Of a DNA stretch of 8,746 nt, positions 1-6,203 are shown piece by piece; within the stretch, counting starts at the first letter, position 1; each line of letters begins with the position of its first letter. The DNA lies in assembly GCA_946481445.1 (NCBI GenBank), contig CAMLOA010000054.1:1-8746 (forward strand), given 5' to 3'. The notes under the pieces were generated by a model. It did not search any database and was not told the DNA's origin. It was given only the letters and a program-made list of their open reading frames with translations. Position numbers and translations under genes: made by a program. The stretch is from an uncultured Devosia sp. GTDB taxonomy: Bacteria > Pseudomonadota > Alphaproteobacteria > Rhizobiales > Devosiaceae.

Positions 1-3
1 ATA

Positions 4-927
4 ATGATCCGCGTTGCCGCTATCGCTGCCGCCATGCTGCTGGCTGGGGTGACCATGACATCGGCCATGCCGATCGATGCCGACATCGCCGCCTTCGTCC
101 ATGCGGACGGTTTCACGCAGGCCGATGCCTACGCCCTGGAGCAGGGTCTCAACCCGCTCTGGCTCGACAGGCAGAGCATTTCGCCGGGCGGCCAGGTGGG
201 GCCGCTGGAAAAGGCGGTCATCCTGGCCACCAGCGCCATCGGCTCGACCCGAACCCGCACGGCAATCAGCTATGGCGAACTGATCCGGGAGGAAGACGGC
301 GCACCCCTGGCCGTCAGCTTCGTCGAGGTGCGCCACTACAATCTCGGCCCGGCCCTTCATGCGCAGGCGGTTGAAGAACTGGGAGCCGAGAACGTCGCCG
401 ATGTCGACGTTTTCGGGACTGGCGACCACATGGCCTGGCGCTTCGTGTTCCAGCCCCTGATGGGCAATACCGCCGTGCTGATGGACGCCAGCAGCCGCAC
501 GATCTCGGACAAGGAGGCCAGCCGGCAGGACTGCAATGGCCGCCCATGCCTGGCCACCTATATCGACGTCATGGATGACTGGCAGGATATCGAGGGTACA
601 CTGCCCGCATGGCCGGAGCTCTACACAACCGCCGAAGAGGGCGTCACGACGCCCGCCCATGCCATCGCGCAACTGGCCGTGCTCGGTTACTGGGCCAACG
701 CCGAATCCGGTTACTACCAATGGACTGGCGGAGAGCACCCCGAATCCATTTCCGACACCACGCCCTACCGCTTCATCACCATAGACCGCAATCTGGGCCA
801 GGAAGGCACCATCGACACCGTCTGGCGCGAGACCGAGCTCATGGATGATTCGCTCTCGGCGATATCGTTCCGGCACATAGACGTCGCCGGCCAGGTCTAC
901 CTGATGCGTGCTGCCGAGACGCGTTGA
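4..927 (+). CDS. Exported protein of unknown function
   Basis: This encodes 307 residues. The first 21 or so form a classical Sec signal peptide: Arg-3, a hydrophobic Ala/Leu/Met-rich core, and a Thr-Ser-Ala site with likely cleavage near Ala-21. The protein therefore probably acts in the periplasm or outside the cell. The mature part is acidic and soluble-looking with no further membrane segment. It has only two cysteines, Cys-177 and Cys-182 in a CX4C arrangement (DCNGRPC), which could form a disulfide in the oxidising periplasm. The second half is rich in Trp and Tyr. I do not recognise a family or catalytic motif. The ATG at 4 is chosen because the signal peptide begins exactly there; no upstream sequence is available to judge the ribosome-binding site. 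No gene overlaps it, and codon third positions are G/C-rich, so it is very probably real. Its function is unknown. Confidence 0.8.
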   Translation: MIRVAAIAAAMLLAGVTMTSAMPIDADIAAFVHADGFTQADAYALEQGLNPLWLDRQSISPGGQVGPLEKAVILATSAIGSTRTRTAISYGELIREEDGAPLAVSFVEVRHYNLGPALHAQAVEELGAENVADVDVFGTGDHMAWRFVFQPLMGNTAVLMDASSRTISDKEASRQDCNGRPCLATYIDVMDDWQDIEGTLPAWPELYTTAEEGVTTPAHAIAQLAVLGYWANAESGYYQWTGGEHPESISDTTPYRFITIDRNLGQEGTIDTVWRETELMDDSLSAISFRHIDVAGQVYLMRAAETR

Positions 928-940
928 GCGGCGGACGGCA

Positions 941-968
941 TTGACTTGCGTGATGCCCGCCCTATCCT
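941..968 (+). promoter_or_regulatory. Candidate sigma70-type promoter before a short ORF and the dioxygenase gene
   Basis: TTGACT (941-946) and TATCCT (963-968) are separated by 16 bp, a good match to the vegetative promoter consensus. Transcription would start near 974-976, only a few bases before the ATG at 978, giving a leaderless or nearly leaderless message. A short inverted repeat, TGCCC (954-958) and GGGCA (971-975), flanks the -10 box and could be an operator, though 5-bp arms are weak evidence. Confidence 0.45.
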
Positions 969-977
969 GTGGGCACC

Positions 978-1025
978 ATGATGATGATCAAGTCGCTCAA
1001 GTTCGCCGTGTTCCTGCGCGCCTGA
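978..1025 (+). CDS. Possible 15-residue leader peptide
   Basis: A short ORF begins with three ATG codons and reads MMMIKSLKFAVFLRA before a TGA stop. It sits immediately downstream of a good promoter match at 941-968 and would be translated from an almost leaderless transcript. The following 60 bases contain three perfect short hairpins, the first of which has the stop codon in its loop. This layout resembles leader peptides that control downstream genes by attenuation. However, the peptide has no run of a single regulatory amino acid apart from the initial methionines, and no uridine tract follows. It could equally be a fortuitous ORF. I see no ribosome-binding site, as expected if translation is leaderless. 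Confidence 0.3.
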   Translation: MMMIKSLKFAVFLRA

Positions 1026-1085
1026 TGGCGCCCTGACGGGACAATTGCCGGCGGCGCAGCCGCCCTGTCGTCCGCATTGGCGGAC
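1018..1085 (+). promoter_or_regulatory. Three tandem hairpins in the leader before the dioxygenase gene
   Basis: Three perfect short stems follow in order. GCGCC/GGCGC (1018-1022 with 1027-1031) has a TGAT loop. GGCGGC/GCCGCC (1050-1055 with 1059-1064) has a GCA loop. GTCCGC/GCGGAC (1070-1075 with 1080-1085) has an ATTG loop. The second stem could be extended by pairing GACA (1040-1043) with TGTC (1066-1069) and GAC (1035-1037) with GTC (1070-1072). That extension would compete with the third stem. No T tract follows, so this is not a standard intrinsic terminator. A regulatory role is inferred only from the layout. Confidence 0.3.
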
Positions 1086-1108
1086 ACGCGAACTCATGGA
1101 CATTTCCA

Positions 1109-1906
1109 ATGCCTGGCATCTCACCCGCGCTGACGGCAGCGCAAATCGATACATTCATCACCGACGGCTTCGTGCGTCTCGACGGAGCATTTTCAAGGGA
1201 CCTGGCCGAACAGGGCCGCGCGATCCTGTGGGCGGCTACGGGGTGCGACCCTGACAACCCGACAAGCTGGACGAAACCGGTAGTCCGGCTCGGCCACATG
1301 ACCCAGCCGCCATTCCGGGCCGCAGCCAATACGCCACTCCTGCAGTCCGCCTATGACCAATTGGCCGGACAAGGCCGATGGCTGCCTCAGGGCGGGCTGG
1401 GCACCTTTCCGGTCCGTTTTCCAGTTGCCCAGGATGCTGGCGATACCGGCTGGCATATCGATGGCAGCTTTACCGGCGATGACTACAAGGACTTCCTGGA
1501 CATAAGGGCCAACATCGTCTCCAGGGGCCGCGCCTTGCTGATGCTGTTCCTGTTCTCCGATGTTGGCGAAGACGATGCGCCGACGCGCATCAGGGCCGGT
1601 TCGCACCTTGAGGTGGCCCGCTATCTCGCGCCGGCCGGCGAGAAGGGCCGGTCATTGCGCGACATGATCGCGGACCGGCCGGACTGGTTCGATACCGGTC
1701 GCGAGGCTCTGGCGGTCGGTGAGGCGGGGACCGTCTATCTGTGCCACCCGTTTCTAGTCCATGCCGCTCAGGCGCATCGCGGCGGCCGGGTCAAGTTCAT
1801 GGCCCAGCCTCCACTGCTTCCTCGTGGCGATCTCGTCCTGGACCGGCCCGACGGAGGCTACTCGCCCGTCGAGCAAGCCATCCGGCTGGCCATGGCGCAG
1901 CACTGA
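1109..1906 (+). CDS. Phytanoyl-CoA dioxygenase (PhyH) family Fe(II)/2-oxoglutarate oxygenase
   Basis: This 265-residue protein belongs to the PhyH-type non-heme iron, 2-oxoglutarate-dependent oxygenases. These hydroxylate or otherwise oxidise a substrate while decarboxylating 2-oxoglutarate to succinate. The metal triad is visible: the HxD pair is His-116 and Asp-118 in GWHIDGS, and the distal histidine is His-218 in the HPFLVHAAQ segment. Arg-227, nine residues later, fits the 2-oxoglutarate carboxylate anchor. The length is typical, there is no signal peptide, and the protein should be cytoplasmic. The substrate cannot be told from sequence. ATG 1109 is the first ordinary start codon after an in-frame stop at 1034-1036. 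No Shine-Dalgarno sequence is visible before it, so translation may depend on the leader region upstream. It converges on the threonine aldolase gene. Confidence 0.88.
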   Translation: MPGISPALTAAQIDTFITDGFVRLDGAFSRDLAEQGRAILWAATGCDPDNPTSWTKPVVRLGHMTQPPFRAAANTPLLQSAYDQLAGQGRWLPQGGLGTFPVRFPVAQDAGDTGWHIDGSFTGDDYKDFLDIRANIVSRGRALLMLFLFSDVGEDDAPTRIRAGSHLEVARYLAPAGEKGRSLRDMIADRPDWFDTGREALAVGEAGTVYLCHPFLVHAAQAHRGGRVKFMAQPPLLPRGDLVLDRPDGGYSPVEQAIRLAMAQH

Positions 1907-1913
1907 CCGACGA

Positions 1914-1936
1914 TGGGCGGAGCCAGTCTCCGCCCA
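1914..1936. terminator. Hairpin between convergent genes, possible bidirectional terminator
   Basis: A perfect 9-bp stem (TGGGCGGAG with CTCCGCCCA) closes a 5-base loop. It lies 7 bp after the dioxygenase stop and about 20 bp after the threonine aldolase stop on the other strand. It is G/C-rich and well placed to end both transcripts. It has no T tract on either side, so it may act as a Rho-assisted terminator or an RNA-stability element. Confidence 0.5.
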
Positions 1937-1955
1937 ACCCTCACAGTCATGGTCG

Positions 1956-2972
1956 TCAGTTGAAGAAGCGCGCAACCTCGACCAGCGCGCCCTCCACCGC
2001 TGCATCATCCACGTCCAGGTGGGTCACCCACCGCTGCTGTCCATACTGGTTTGTGATGCCGATGCCACGCACGGCAAGGAACGATGCGAAACGGTCGCCC
2101 AGGTCAGCTGCGGCGCCGACGAAGACAATATTGGTATCCGGCCGGGTCACCTGCAAGGCCGGAAAGGCGGCTAGACCATCGGCAAGCCGGCGGGCCCGGC
2201 GATGGTCGTCTGCCAGCCGCTCGACATTGTGGTCGAGTGCATAAAGACCGGCGGCGGCGAGGATGCCCGATTGGCGCAGGCCGCCACCCAACATCTTGCG
2301 ATGACGGCGAGCCGTGTCGATGAGATCCTGGCGGCCGACCAGAACCGACCCCACCGGCGCACCAAGGCCTTTGGAGAGGCAGATAGAGACGGTGTCGAAC
2401 GGCGTGGTGAATTCCGCGATGCCCATGCCCAGTGCAACGCAGGCGTTGAAGGCGCGCGCACCATCCAGGTGCAGCCCAAGCCCATGCCGCCGGGCAATCC
2501 CGGCCACCGCCAGCATGTAGTCCATTGGCAGCACGCGACCGCCAAACGTATTCTCGAGGGCGATGACACGCGTGGTGGCAAAATGGCTGTCGCCGGACTT
2601 GATCGCGGCCTCGATGTCACCCAGTGCCATCGTGCCGTCGGCCTGGTGGGCGATGGGCTGCGGCTGGATCGAGCCCAGCACGGCCGCACCACCGGCCTCA
2701 TACTTGTAGACGTGCGCGTTCTGCCCGGCGATGAACTCGTCGCCGCGCGCGCAATGGCTCATCATGGCCAGCAGGTTCGACATTGTGCCCGAGGGCACGA
2801 ACAGGGCCGCATCCTTGCCCAGCATGCCCGCCATGCGCTGCTCCAGCTGGTTGACGCTGGGATCATCGCCGAACACATCGTCCCCCACCTCTGCTGCGGC
2901 CATGGCAGCTCGCATGCCGGCACTTGGCCGGGTGACGGTGTCGGAACGGAAGTCGAAGCGTATGCTGTTCAT
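1956..2972 (-). CDS. ltaE: Low-specificity L-threonine aldolase
   Basis: This 338-residue pyridoxal-phosphate enzyme of fold type I cleaves L-threonine and L-allo-threonine to glycine and acetaldehyde, and acts on related beta-hydroxy amino acids. The family hallmarks are present: the N-terminal FRSDTVTRP segment, His-87 (stacks on the cofactor ring), Asp-170 and Arg-173 in HLDGARAFNA, the cofactor-binding Lys-201 in CLSKGLGAPVGS, and Arg-314 near the C-terminus. These line up almost one for one with the residues known from the Thermotoga enzyme. The length is normal and the protein is cytoplasmic. It starts 46 bp after the methyltransferase stop on the same strand with no terminator between, so the two are probably co-transcribed, though no shared pathway is evident. 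Low versus strict L-allo specificity cannot be judged from sequence. Confidence 0.93.
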   Translation of the reverse strand: MNSIRFDFRSDTVTRPSAGMRAAMAAAEVGDDVFGDDPSVNQLEQRMAGMLGKDAALFVPSGTMSNLLAMMSHCARGDEFIAGQNAHVYKYEAGGAAVLGSIQPQPIAHQADGTMALGDIEAAIKSGDSHFATTRVIALENTFGGRVLPMDYMLAVAGIARRHGLGLHLDGARAFNACVALGMGIAEFTTPFDTVSICLSKGLGAPVGSVLVGRQDLIDTARRHRKMLGGGLRQSGILAAAGLYALDHNVERLADDHRRARRLADGLAAFPALQVTRPDTNIVFVGAAADLGDRFASFLAVRGIGITNQYGQQRWVTHLDVDDAAVEGALVEVARFFN

Positions 2973-3018
2973 CGGTGGGCCCTAACTCGAATCTGGCGCC
3001 ACCCTATCTGCACCAGGC

Positions 3019-3999
3019 TCAGGCCGCCACGTCCCCGTGCCCGGCCTCGTCGTCATTGGCGGGCGCCAGTTCGACCGGCGGCTTGCGGGCCAGGATCAGC
3101 AGGCCATCGATCGGTGCCCCTCGGTCCTGCCGCAGGACTGCGCTTTCAAACCTGAGGACTTCGAGCCCCGCATCGACCAGCGCCTGCCGCGTCGCGTCCA
3201 CGCCATGGGCAAAGCGCAGCGATGCGCGCAGGAAGACGGGCTCTTCCCCGTCGTGCGCCTCGAGGGAAAAGGCCAGCAGCCCACCCGGCCGCATGGCGGG
3301 AACAACCGCCGCCAGCACCGGAGGCAGGGCCCCGCAATAGATGAAGACGTCGGCCGCGGTGATCAGGTCGGACTGGGCCGCCCGCTGCGAGAGGAAGTCC
3401 ACCAATTCGGCCTTGTCGAGACTGTCATAGATGCCCTTCCGGGCGGTCTCGGCAATCATGGCTGCGCTGAGATCAATGCCCTCGAGGAAATCAACCTTGG
3501 CGCGCAGCCTTTCGCCCATCAGCCCGGTGCCGCACCCCAGGTCTAGGGCGTCACCGAAGTGAGTCAGCCCGAGCCGGCCCATCTCTTCGATCAGGAGCCC
3601 GTCGATCAGGTCTGGAACGCGATAGGCAAGCCGCTTGACCAGCGCCGCCTCGAATTGGGGTGCGTACTGATCGAACAGGGCCTCGACATAGCCCACCGCG
3701 GTGCCCTCGCCCGCGGAACCCGCGCCATGGGCCGCCAGCTTGAGGGGCGCGCCGAAGATGCCCTCGTCATCGAGCGCCTCCAGGTGGCGCCATGCCGAGA
3801 TGGCGCCCGCCACGTCCCCCGCCCGTTCGCAATAGCCGCCCATCAGGTCCCAGCCGGCGGCCCAGCCGGGAACAAGCTCCAGGGCCTGGCCCATCAATTC
3901 GGCCGCGGCGGCCGGATCGCCGGCCTCCGCCAGCATCCTGGCATAGTCCGCACGACGGTCGGCGATGACATCGCCGGAAGAATGAAACGCCTTGGTCAA
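3019..3999 (-). CDS. TPR-containing class I SAM-dependent methyltransferase (COG4976 type)
   Basis: With the TTG start at 3999 the protein has 326 residues. An N-terminal helical region (about 14-76) resembles one or two tetratricopeptide repeats. The Rossmann methyltransferase domain follows: FDQYAPQFEAAL (109-120), SAM-binding motif I ALDLGCGTGLMGERL (151-165), the acidic ribose-binding position in GIDLS (174-178), an acidic motif around Asp-217, and RPGG (237-240). The C-terminus from about 310 is a low-complexity acidic tail. This matches the predicted methyltransferases with TPR repeats; the substrate is unknown. The frame stays open to a further TTG at 4134. Codons between 4134 and 4000 lose the third-position G/C bias and encode no recognisable sequence, so I prefer 3999. 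There is no strong ribosome-binding site at either start. It is likely the first gene of an operon with threonine aldolase. Confidence 0.85.
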   Translation of the reverse strand: MTKAFHSSGDVIADRRADYARMLAEAGDPAAAAELMGQALELVPGWAAGWDLMGGYCERAGDVAGAISAWRHLEALDDEGIFGAPLKLAAHGAGSAGEGTAVGYVEALFDQYAPQFEAALVKRLAYRVPDLIDGLLIEEMGRLGLTHFGDALDLGCGTGLMGERLRAKVDFLEGIDLSAAMIAETARKGIYDSLDKAELVDFLSQRAAQSDLITAADVFIYCGALPPVLAAVVPAMRPGGLLAFSLEAHDGEEPVFLRASLRFAHGVDATRQALVDAGLEVLRFESAVLRQDRGAPIDGLLILARKPPVELAPANDDEAGHGDVAA

Positions 4000-4337
4000 G
4001 ACGAAGAGTTCTCTGGAGGAAGGCCGGGCCGGTTGGCCCAGCGGCGCGGGATTTGACGCAAAACCGGTGGGAAAGCAAGCGTTCCCTGCGGCAAATATTC
4101 GATGCGACCTTTGTGCGCCTTTGCAAGACGGCAAAAACGCGTATGGTGAGGCCGTTGGGTGCGGCGTGCGCGCCGGCTCAACACCGGCACCCAGGCTTGC
4201 AGCAGCACTCGCTGTCGAGCCAACCTACGGGGTGGCGGCGCCGGAGGTACATCTCCTGGCGCAAATACTTGACGATGCTTGGCCTTCACCTGGTGGGACC
4301 CGTTCTCGCCGGGCCATTTGTCATGCGTAAACACATG
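4000..4337. other. Gene-free stretch between methyltransferase and cspA promoter
   Basis: About 340 bp hold no convincing gene. Several ORFs cross it on both strands, but none shows family motifs or steady codon bias. Two things stand out. A stem GCCGG/CCGGC (4172-4176 with 4184-4188) lies inside a region where GGGTGC (4157-4162) can instead pair with GCACCC (4187-4192). On the - strand a 24-codon ORF (4252-4178) starts with an ATG immediately after AGGAG and ends in the cysteine-rich ECCCKPGCRC. The promoter of the methyltransferase operon should also lie here, reading leftward, but I cannot pick convincing boxes. Confidence 0.5.
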
Positions 4338-4366
4338 TTGAACGCGACTTTCTTTCAGGCTAGGCT
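4338..4366 (+). promoter_or_regulatory. Candidate sigma70-type promoter of the cold-shock gene
   Basis: TTGAAC (4338-4343) and TAGGCT (4361-4366) are separated by exactly 17 bp. Transcription would begin near 4373, giving a leader of about 150 nt before the cold-shock start codon. A long leader is typical of regulated cspA-type genes. The match was made by eye only. Confidence 0.5.
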
Positions 4367-4371
4367 CACCT

Positions 4372-4521
4372 GATCGAATATTGCGGCCGACCGATCTGAT
4401 CCTGCGAACTTTCATTCGCGCCTGCTGACGTCACTTTCCGATATTTCGATATCAACCATAGATTTCGGCCGATCATGGCCGGAATCGCCAACCAGCAGCG
4501 ACTGCACGAGGGAACGCGCAC
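4372..4521 (+). promoter_or_regulatory. Structured 5' leader of the cold-shock gene
   Basis: The stretch between the predicted start site and the cold-shock ATG can form three simple hairpins. GATCG/CGATC (4372-4376 with 4392-4396) lies at the 5' end. GATAT/ATATC (4440-4444 with 4449-4453) closes a TTCG tetraloop. CGGCC/GGCCG (4466-4470 with 4477-4481) lies about 40 nt before the ATG. An 8-bp palindrome TGACGTCA is at 4426-4433. The ribosome-binding site GAGGGA (4508-4513) sits 8 nt before the ATG. Long structured leaders act as temperature-sensing or stability elements in known cspA messages. Whether this one does is inference. Confidence 0.4.
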
Positions 4522-4731
4522 ATGGCAACTGGCACCGTTAAGTGGTTCAACGGCCAAAAAGGCTACGGCTTCATTCAGCCCGATGAAGGCGGGGCGGACG
4601 TTTTCGTCCACATTTCCGCCGTTCAACGCTCTGGACTGAACGGTCTCGATGAGGGCCAGAAGGTCACCTACGAGATCGTCAAGGACAAGCGGACCGGGAA
4701 ATCCGCTGCCGACAACCTCACCGCCGCCTGA
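4522..4731 (+). CDS. cspA: CspA-family cold-shock protein
   Basis: This 69-residue single cold-shock domain protein has the normal length for the family. It is a five-strand OB fold that binds single-stranded RNA and DNA and acts as an RNA chaperone in the cytoplasm. RNP1 is KGYGFI (13-18) and RNP2 is VFVHI (27-31), with the aromatic surface residues Trp-8, Phe-9, Tyr-15, Phe-17, Phe-28 and His-30 all present. A clear GAGGGA ribosome-binding site stands 8 nt upstream of the ATG. The gene is monocistronic, with a candidate promoter at 4338-4366, a long leader and a strong terminator 25 bp after the stop. Alphaproteobacteria usually carry several such paralogues, only some of them cold-induced, so the symbol names the family rather than a proven cold-shock role. 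Confidence 0.95.
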   Translation: MATGTVKWFNGQKGYGFIQPDEGGADVFVHISAVQRSGLNGLDEGQKVTYEIVKDKRTGKSAADNLTAA

Positions 4732-4756
4732 CCACGAGGTCTTGCATCAAAACGAA

Positions 4757-4790
4757 GGGGCGCGATCTCTTGGAGGGTCGCGCCCTTTTT
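4757..4790 (+). terminator. Intrinsic terminator of the cold-shock gene
   Basis: GGGCGCGA (4758-4765) pairs perfectly with TCGCGCCC (4778-4785) around a 12-base loop, followed directly by five T residues (4786-4790). It is a textbook Rho-independent terminator, 25 bp after the cspA stop. Confidence 0.92.
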
Positions 4791-4866
4791 CTGTTTTGCA
4801 TCGCGGATTTGCATAGTAGGAAAGTGCTCACGACAGCCAGCCGACACATTGCGGGGCCTATAACTG

Positions 4867-5385
4867 TTGAAGCAGAGCCAGCCTGGCCAGTCCCCCGCGA
4901 CGCCCGACGATCCGCAAGCGGCGCTGGCTTTGGCGCGGCACCTGGTCGATGGCCGCCAGTGCGTCGAGGCGCTGCAGGTCTACCGCCAGCACGCACGCAC
5001 CCTGCCACCCGGCAGCGCCGCATGGGCCGACCATTGCATCGGGCTGGCCGCAACCCTTTGCCTGGTGGCACAGGATCAGGTGGTGGAGTCGATTGCCCTG
5101 CTCCAGCTTGATGAGTCGCGTGGCCTGCTCAGTGAGGTGCTGCGCCAGGTTTCCCAGGCCGACGCCCCCCACCGCTGGGCGAGCGCGCGTGCCAACCTCG
5201 CCTCGGTCCTGCTCTGCCGCAGCGTCTTCACTGCAAGCATCAGCGACGTGGTGTCGGCTCACCTCGCCCTGGATGGCACCGAAGCGGTCTTCGCCTCGCT
5301 GGCGGACGCAGATGGGGTGGACTGGGTGCGCGCCTTGCGCGACCAATGCGTGGAACAGCGGGAGCGGCGGGCGGCGGCGCGTTAG
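4867..5385 (+). CDS. Helical TPR-like protein of unknown function
   Basis: This encodes 172 residues, probably cytoplasmic, with no signal peptide or membrane segment. Apart from a polar N-terminus (1-17) it looks almost wholly helical. The pattern ALALARHLVDGRQCVEALQVY (19-39, shown here in part), followed by WADHCIGLAATL (53-64) and WASARANLASVLL (104-116), has the small/large spacing seen in tetratricopeptide repeats, but no repeat is clean enough for a firm call. The start is inferred: an in-frame TAA lies at 4861-4863 and the first usable start codon is TTG at 4867, with no strong ribosome-binding site. Third-position G/C bias is strong throughout, which supports real coding. The stop overlaps the proC stop by 4 bp in a convergent arrangement with no terminator between. 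I do not recognise the family. Confidence 0.65.
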   Translation: MKQSQPGQSPATPDDPQAALALARHLVDGRQCVEALQVYRQHARTLPPGSAAWADHCIGLAATLCLVAQDQVVESIALLQLDESRGLLSEVLRQVSQADAPHRWASARANLASVLLCRSVFTASISDVVSAHLALDGTEAVFASLADADGVDWVRALRDQCVEQRERRAAAR

Positions 5386-6200
5386 CGCCTGCCCAGTTCC
5401 TCGCTGCGCCGACGCGCGGCGTCCACCGTGCGATCGATCAGCTGCACGAGGCCGTCATCGCCCATCAGCACGCTCAGACCCGCCGCGGTGGTGCCATTGG
5501 GCGACGTCACATTCTGGCGCAAGACTTCGGGGGGTGAGGAATCGGCCTCGAGCAAGGCCGCCGACCCGACGACCGTCTGACGCGCCAGTTGGTCGGCAAT
5601 TGCATCGGGCAGGCCCTGGCGTCGGGCCGCGGCGGCCAATGCCTCCACCAGGTGAAATACATAGGCTGGTCCGGAGCCCGACACGGCGGTGACGGCATCC
5701 AGCTGGTGCTCATCGTCGAACCACACAACGGGGCCGGCGGCAGCCAGCAGGGCTTCCGCCGCCGCCCGGTCGTCCGCGTCGACCTCGGGACCTGCGACAG
5801 CACCCGTAATGCCCTTGCCGATCTGAGCCGGAGTATTGGGCATGGTGCGCACGACGCGCCCCATCCCCAGGCCCGAGGACAGGCGGGCGATATCGATGCC
5901 CGCCGCAATGGAGACGGCGAGGGTATGCGGTCCCACCACGGGCACGAGCGCCGCCATCACGGGATCGATGATCTGCGGTTTGACAGCCAGAACCAGCACA
6001 TTGGGGAGAAGGCCGGAAGCGTCGGCATTGAGCGTAAGGCCATAGTCTTCGGCCAGTTGCCGCGCGGCCTCGCCGGGCGAAGGATCGACCAGGATGAGGT
6101 TGGCCGGCGGCAATCCGGCTTCCAGCCAGCCACGCGCCAGGGCCAGGCCCATCTTGCCGGCTCCAACCAGCATCACTGGCCCGATCGTGCGCAGGGACAT
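5382..6200 (-). CDS. proC: Pyrroline-5-carboxylate reductase
   Basis: This 272-residue enzyme catalyses the last step of proline synthesis, the NAD(P)H-dependent reduction of 1-pyrroline-5-carboxylate to L-proline, in the cytoplasm. The N-terminal Rossmann motif is VGAGKMG (12-18), followed by the conserved LAVKPQ (71-76), RTMPNTP (118-124) and SGSGPAY (174-180). The family signature covers LRQNVTSPNGTTAAGLSVL (227-245). The length is standard and all motifs are intact. Its ATG lies 3 nt after the stop of the ybjN-family gene (TGA GAG ATG order), so it is the second gene of a translationally coupled pair. This pairing is, as I recall, common in Hyphomicrobiales. Confidence 0.96.
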   Translation of the reverse strand: MSLRTIGPVMLVGAGKMGLALARGWLEAGLPPANLILVDPSPGEAARQLAEDYGLTLNADASGLLPNVLVLAVKPQIIDPVMAALVPVVGPHTLAVSIAAGIDIARLSSGLGMGRVVRTMPNTPAQIGKGITGAVAGPEVDADDRAAAEALLAAAGPVVWFDDEHQLDAVTAVSGSGPAYVFHLVEALAAAARRQGLPDAIADQLARQTVVGSAALLEADSSPPEVLRQNVTSPNGTTAAGLSVLMGDDGLVQLIDRTVDAARRRSEELGRR

Positions 6201-6203
6201 CTC

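Noticed and set aside
2202..3155. Long + strand open frame of 317 codons
   Set aside because: It lies opposite the threonine aldolase gene and mirrors its codon pattern. The product has no family motif and the aldolase frame has complete active-site residues.
4000..4134. Upstream extension of the TPR-methyltransferase to the TTG at 4134
   Set aside because: Codon third positions lose their G/C bias and the added 45 residues show no family similarity; the TTG at 3999 gives the expected N-terminus.
4323..4373. 17-codon ORF just before the cspA leader, as a leader peptide
   Set aside because: It spans the predicted -35 and -10 boxes and would lie outside the transcript; no ribosome-binding site is seen.
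4949..5692. + strand open frame of 247 codons overlapping the TPR-like gene
   Set aside because: The product is a Pro/Arg/Ser-rich shadow translation that runs into antisense proC. The frame starting at 4867 has the better codon bias and a helical protein pattern.
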